Of a DNA stretch of 10,283 nt, positions 1 through 10,283 are shown in pieces. Every line of letters starts with the position of its first letter. Position 1 is the stretch's first letter. The translations under genes and the position numbers were made by a program. The notes beneath the pieces were generated by a model that saw nothing but the letters and a program-made list of their open reading frames with translations, did not search any database and had not been told where the DNA came from. Source of the DNA: Dunaliella salina (Eukaryota > Chlorophyta > Chlorophyceae > Chlamydomonadales > Dunaliellaceae); contig MU069640.1 of assembly GCA_002284615.2 (NCBI GenBank), positions 228,545 to 238,827 of the forward strand, given 5' to 3'.

Positions 1-42
<42 letters not shown>
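1..42. repeat. (CA)21 microsatellite, cut by window edge
   Basis: An uninterrupted CA dinucleotide run begins at the first base, so its true length is unknown. It lies about 650 bases upstream of the COQ6 start. Confidence 0.98.
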
Positions 43-45
<3 letters not shown>

Positions 46-694
46 GTCTTGCTCAAGCGCAAATTGCCTGAGAGCATCACGGGACTGTAAACATGTTCTC
101 AATTCTTGATTTACGAGCTGCACTGGAGTTGGCGTGTGTCAGTGACATGCCTTTGGCTTTCCCTTTCCTTGGGTTGTTTGTCGCCTGTGCAAAGTGGCAG
201 GCACCTCTCTGAACAAACTACCAGCAATTCAAGGAAAAACCCTCTGATGACACAAAACTTGTGAAATGATGCTACCGGGCCCACCTTTGATTGCCTCTCC
301 TCCCAATTGTACAGCAGATAAGGTTGACAACTTTCCGTTGAATGCGCCAAAGCTTGTGCGGGCTGTCGCGCAGATGCACACGTCTGTGGGGAGGCACAGT
401 GAGAACATAATATGCCTTCACTTCTCCGGGGAAACACAGTGGGCAGATATGATGCAAACCAACATGCAGCCCTAGACAATCCTACTCTGATGTTCACTCT
501 GAAGTCTATCCTGCCCCAAACCCCTCACCACGATCCATATCGACCTCGGCAGCTGGAAATTTGAATCAACAGAACTGGAAGAAGGGAATGCGGATGGGTT
601 TGCCAGAACGCCTCTGAGAGCCCTAGTTGTTGACAGATATCAGTTGATTGATGTCCTTGAAAGAAATCAATCGGTTGAAGGCTTTGAAAACAAA
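43..694. other. Upstream / 5' untranslated region, no recognised gene
   Basis: I recognise no protein or RNA gene here. Short open frames exist on both strands (for example 266-475 + and 111-497 -), but none has family motifs. The COQ6 frame is open from 503 to 694 without an ATG, which may mean an upstream exon or chance. Promoter and 5' UTR are expected here; I see no clear TATA box at a useful distance. Confidence 0.5.
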
Positions 695-7032
<6,338 letters not shown>

Positions 7033-10000
7033 GTGAGCAGCTTCATGTGTAAACTGTTCATCAATGGTCTATGCCTTGGAACTTATAGCATGTTTCTTAT
7101 ACCCAAGGGACCTGCAGGCCCTGCAGGTGCGCACTCATGCCGAGGGTCAGGGTTGCATGCTGTGACAGTAGCCAGGCTACGCAACGGCAGCAGCACTTTA
7201 TCAACGGTTCACAACTGTTTTGCATTTAAGGCAAATCTATCCCTGAGCTCACGGTCATTGCATCTGCAGCCTCTGCTACCAGTCTGAAGTTCTTGAGAAA
7301 CTAAGAAAGCCATTTTTCATGCTATGGAGGCCGGCTACGGCTACGCTGCGCTACGATTTTGCCACAGTAGCACAGTAGCATGTAACTTCGCCTGGGGTTG
7401 GCCAATTCCATACATGCACGGCATGTTTATAGTAACCTCATGCAGGCGTTTTGCTCAAGCCCCTTGAATTGTGGCCGCGTACGCATTACACTTATGGCAT
7501 GTGCAGCACCCAGGCGCTTCACTTAGAGCTCTCTCAGGCATTACAAACTCAAGGAATGTAAGTAAGTTCCACGCCAGCTGAAGGCCGCGCGCATCTGGAG
7601 GAAATTCCCAGCTAGTAAGCTAGCACAGGCCCCCCTCACCACCTCACAGATGGGACACTCAGGGTTTGACGCAAAAATGATCTACCAATTGATCCCACAC
7701 CAGGCACATTCCGGGACTCGCCGCACAAATAGTTAAGTCCAGAGCTGTTTGTGCACTTGCTCTCATGCGCACGTATTACCATATCCACGCGCAAGGTACA
7801 TTCATCTTTGAAAACAAAGGATGTTGATCACCATATCTACACACAAGGTGGTGTTCATGTCCAAGGTGACTCTCCAAAAAAATTAAGGCCTGCGTACTTG
7901 GAATTCCGAAATTTGTTCCAGGGCGAGATCTGGGTGCCCCCAAAATTGACGTTTTAGCACGGATGACACTTGTTCTGCAATTCCAGACCTGGATCTGGTC
8001 CAATCAGGACAGCTTTTGCATTAATGGATGAATGAGATCAATACCTATCCATGGATGTGCTACTTTGGGGAAAATGCTCTCTGCCTAGAGGCATTCTATG
8101 CTAGAAATGGCAGGTTTTGGTCAATTTTGGCCACATCCACCCATAAGAAGCCCCAAAAAAGACAGGCAAACCTGATTCCAGATGAGAAATTCGGCATGGC
8201 TGCTTTGGCATGGCTGCTTGTCACGCATTGGTTTTGTAGCAGGAAAAGGATAGTACGAAAACATCGAGCTCGAGGCCTTTCTTGGTGTGTACGTACCAAA
8301 AATGGCAGGAAGAAATGTGCGTTTGAGCCCACACCTGACCATCCAGGCAATGTTTTCGGGCAATTCTTGTTGCAGACCTTTTTACTTTTATCAAAGGTAT
8401 CCAACGGTGTGCTGCTTGACCAAATTGGATGACTTTCAGAATGGACCCTTTGCTGGGGGTGCTCACGTCAAAATGCCTGAGTGCCAACACAAAAGGTGGC
8501 TTTTGGTACGCTAAGTGTCTCCAGGGATGATTGTTTTGGCACAAAACTCGGCATGGGCTTCCAGCATGGTAATTTGAAGGGGTTGGGTGTGAGAAATTGG
8601 GATTTAGCAGGTGTGTGAGTGCCTGATGGGGGAAACATGCTCATCTTTCAGGGGTAAATGTATGCAGGGTGTGGTAGCATGCTGAAGGTGTGTTGATGGT
8701 TGTTGCAGAGCAAAAGTTTGCACAACAAATCAGTGCACGCTTTTAGCCCGATTAACTGCACGATCACAGCAACAGCAAGAATGCGCATTTATCATGGTCG
8801 CCGCCTTCATAAAGGAAAAATTAGCACCCTACCAAAGCCCTCCCGCCCACGCTGACACCTGCAGGCCCCCTTTTCCTGCCGCGCAGGGGGTTGCAATTTT
8901 ACGTTTGAGAGACCCTTGTGCGGGCACTCTCTACCCTTTGAGCGGCTGATAAGGGGAAAGTTTTAGCGGGGTGTTTCTAGTTCTTCCAGCGTGGCACCCC
9001 TAGCAAGCCCTGCGCGGGTGGTTCTTATGGTGCTGACAAGTTCTACATTCCTCATTGAGATCGTAACCTCTCATGATGGCGCAAAATTTATCGAAAATGC
9101 CCAGCGTTGACCGGCTAGTTTGGGCTACCCCTGCATGCATGTCGTCACCTCCATGCATGGGGTCACCACGTGTGCACACACCTGCATCATGTGCGCGGGA
9201 AGACACCTGCAGCTGCTGCATTGTGAGAATGGAGGAGGAAGGGGAAGAAGTTGGGAGGAATCATGGACCCCATGGACTGCAGTGCTCCTGCAAGGCCCCT
9301 GCGCACGCTCCTCTTGCACTTGCACAATCGGATAAGCTAGCAGTTGTGGCCACTTTCAGATGGAAGGGCACCTGCACGCATCGATGAAGGCCAAGAGAGG
9401 TTTGCAGATGCATGTCAATTACGCAAGCACTCATCACAGAACGATAGGAACCTACAAACTGGTGGCGCCGCAACAGGGTGAGGCTGACCCCAGGACTGTC
9501 TGACAGCATGGGATTTAGGGGAGAGTTTCTCCAGGGGTGGGCACGGGCCAAGCACGCAGGCAAATGGACAAGCTGAATAGGAAAATTGCGATCAATGTTT
9601 TTTTCTTCAGTATCATTTTTACTTTGGAATCAGTGTATTCAGTGAGGTAAGTGAAGCAAAATTTTGCCAACTGCTGACTGAACTCTTTCTGAGGTGTGCC
9701 TCCCCTGCAACCCTCCACCTTCAGCGCGTGCCTGTTTATGCTCTGAGCCTCCTTGTGTGGAGACGTGAAAAGCCTATCCTGGAGGAGCCTGGCACCCTAT
9801 GTTCTTGTGGGTACAAAAAGCCTCTCTTGCTACGAGCATGCAGCCACTGAGCTCATTATTCCAAGTGGAAATGACTTCTCATAAACTAATAAGGGGGTGA
9901 ATGTGGTTGCATGGAGCTCAGGGAGCCCGCCATATTTTGCCTGAAGAGCGAGGACGAAAGTAGGAAAAGGACGAAAAGGGGGCAGAGTAGTGGCCAGTAC

Positions 10001-10082
10001 CAAGGCCTAAAAGCCACATGGTCTTTCACCAGTGAGTTTCAAGCATCCTGGTATGCCCCCCACAACTGCCCCTTGCGCAAAC
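7033..10082. other. Intron 9 or 3' flank, no supported gene
   Basis: COQ6 should continue with a C-terminal segment starting near Y-x-x-x-R-x-x-x-N, but no frame here shows it with usable splice sites. The open frames 8028-8432 (+, 134 codons) and 9073-9387 (+, 104 codons) start with ATG but match nothing I know. Small direct repeats are present: 7778-7797 with 7830-7849 (17 of 20 bases), and a 13-base GGCATGGCTGCTT doubled at 8193 and 8207. I see no tRNA, rRNA or transposon gene. A strong-looking donor, GAAT|GTAAGT, at 7557 has no matching family exon before it. Confidence 0.5.
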
Positions 10083-10083
10083 A

Positions 10084-10245
10084 ATGGCTAAAGGTGGTCT
10101 TGGTGTCAACAAAGGGTACTTGGCAGAGGCATCCGCAGAGCAAAAGCACTGCAAATGTCAGATGGGGCAGACAGGACTGCGCTGCTGCTCGCCTTGCTGC
10201 CCTCATGAGGGCAGCAGGGCGAGCAGCAACGCAAGCAGCAGCTGA
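10084..10245 (+). CDS. Small ORF of 53 codons, unknown, doubtful
   Basis: This ORF has ATG in a very good eukaryotic context (ACAATGGC) and reads MAKGGLGVNKGYLAEASAEQ, then a Cys-rich part and a Ser/Ala tail before TGA. I do not recognise it. It could be a small protein, the first exon of a downstream gene (a GACA|GTGAGT donor at 10273/10274 lies in another frame or after the stop), or chance. It overlaps the 46-base palindrome, which biases its composition. Confidence 0.15.
   Translation: MAKGGLGVNKGYLAEASAEQKHCKCQMGQTGLRCCSPCCPHEGSRASSNASSS
10183..10228. repeat. Near-perfect 46-bp palindrome (hairpin, no loop)
   Basis: Two 23-base arms meet at the centre of CCTCATGAGG (10201-10210). Only the pair 10194/10217 fails, and it is a T-G, a wobble in RNA. 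Arms are GC-rich with GCTGCT/AGCAGC ends. No run of T follows, so it is not a simple terminator. It could extrude as a cruciform or fold as a long RNA hairpin. Confidence 0.95.
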
Positions 10246-10283
10246 TTCGAACCCTGAAGCACCAAGCAGCGACAGTGAGTCAG

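Noticed and set aside
7441..7557. Candidate COQ6 exon 10 between ATGCAG (7446) and GAAT|GTAAGT (7557)
   Set aside because: The phase required by exon 9 meets TAG at 7525-7527, and no frame shows the expected Y-x-x-x-R-x-x-x-N motif.
8028..8432. 134-codon + strand ORF with ATG
   Set aside because: It matches no family I know, includes a 14-base-period doubled segment and has no promoter or splice evidence. A frame of this length is plausible by chance in 3 kb.
9073..9387. 104-codon + strand ORF, Cys- and Pro-rich
   Set aside because: No domain, low-complexity GAGGAGG stretch, CATG-rich repeats and overlapping frames on both strands of similar length.
10240..10260. tRNA-like T-loop GGGTTCGAATC on the minus strand
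   Set aside because: The flanking bases do not make a five-base T-stem, and no acceptor, D or anticodon arms are found.

Overview
This window is nuclear DNA of a eukaryote, most likely a green alga. It carries most of one intron-rich gene on the + strand: COQ6, the mitochondrial FAD-dependent ubiquinone-biosynthesis monooxygenase. The eukaryotic call rests on nine exons joined by GT-AG introns, an N-terminus resembling a mitochondrial presequence, and very long CA/TG microsatellites. The chlorophyte call is an inference from the protein resembling plant-type COQ6, the TG-repeat-filled introns, the Ser/Ala-rich insertion in the protein and the moderate GC content. A Dunaliella-like genome would fit, but I cannot prove it.

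Layout: 1-42 is the end of a (CA)n tract. 43-694 is upstream/5' region with no gene I recognise. 695-7032 holds nine COQ6 exons (695-878, 1049-1098, 1390-1530, 1960-2055, 2310-2630, 3248-3383, 4276-4439, 5099-5316, 6867-7032). They join in frame to 492 codons and run from the presequence through the Rossmann GxGxxG motif, the DG motif and the UbiH/COQ6 signature. The last part of the protein, about 60 residues in relatives, was not found. 7033-10283 is therefore either a long ninth intron that continues past the window or 3' flank; I see no convincing gene in it.

The introns are the most interesting part. Intron 1 is mostly an 8-bp CACACCC-type repeat plus a poly-C tract. Intron 3 has a (GT)36 tract near its donor and a complementary (CA)n tract near an acceptor that lacks a polypyrimidine tract. 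Intron 5 holds a diverged ~254-bp tandem duplication that copied the end of exon 5 together with its splice donor. Intron 7 has an uninterrupted (TG)80 tract, then a four-copy minisatellite whose unit contains the exon 8 acceptor and exon start. Intron 8 has a regular 80-bp higher-order minisatellite nested in a ~287-bp repeat. Thus tandem repeats have incorporated exon edges at two clear places, with a weaker third after exon 9.

There is no operon-like organisation, and I found no rRNA, tRNA, CRISPR array or recognisable mobile-element gene. The near-perfect 46-bp palindrome at 10183-10228 is the main structural feature of the right end.
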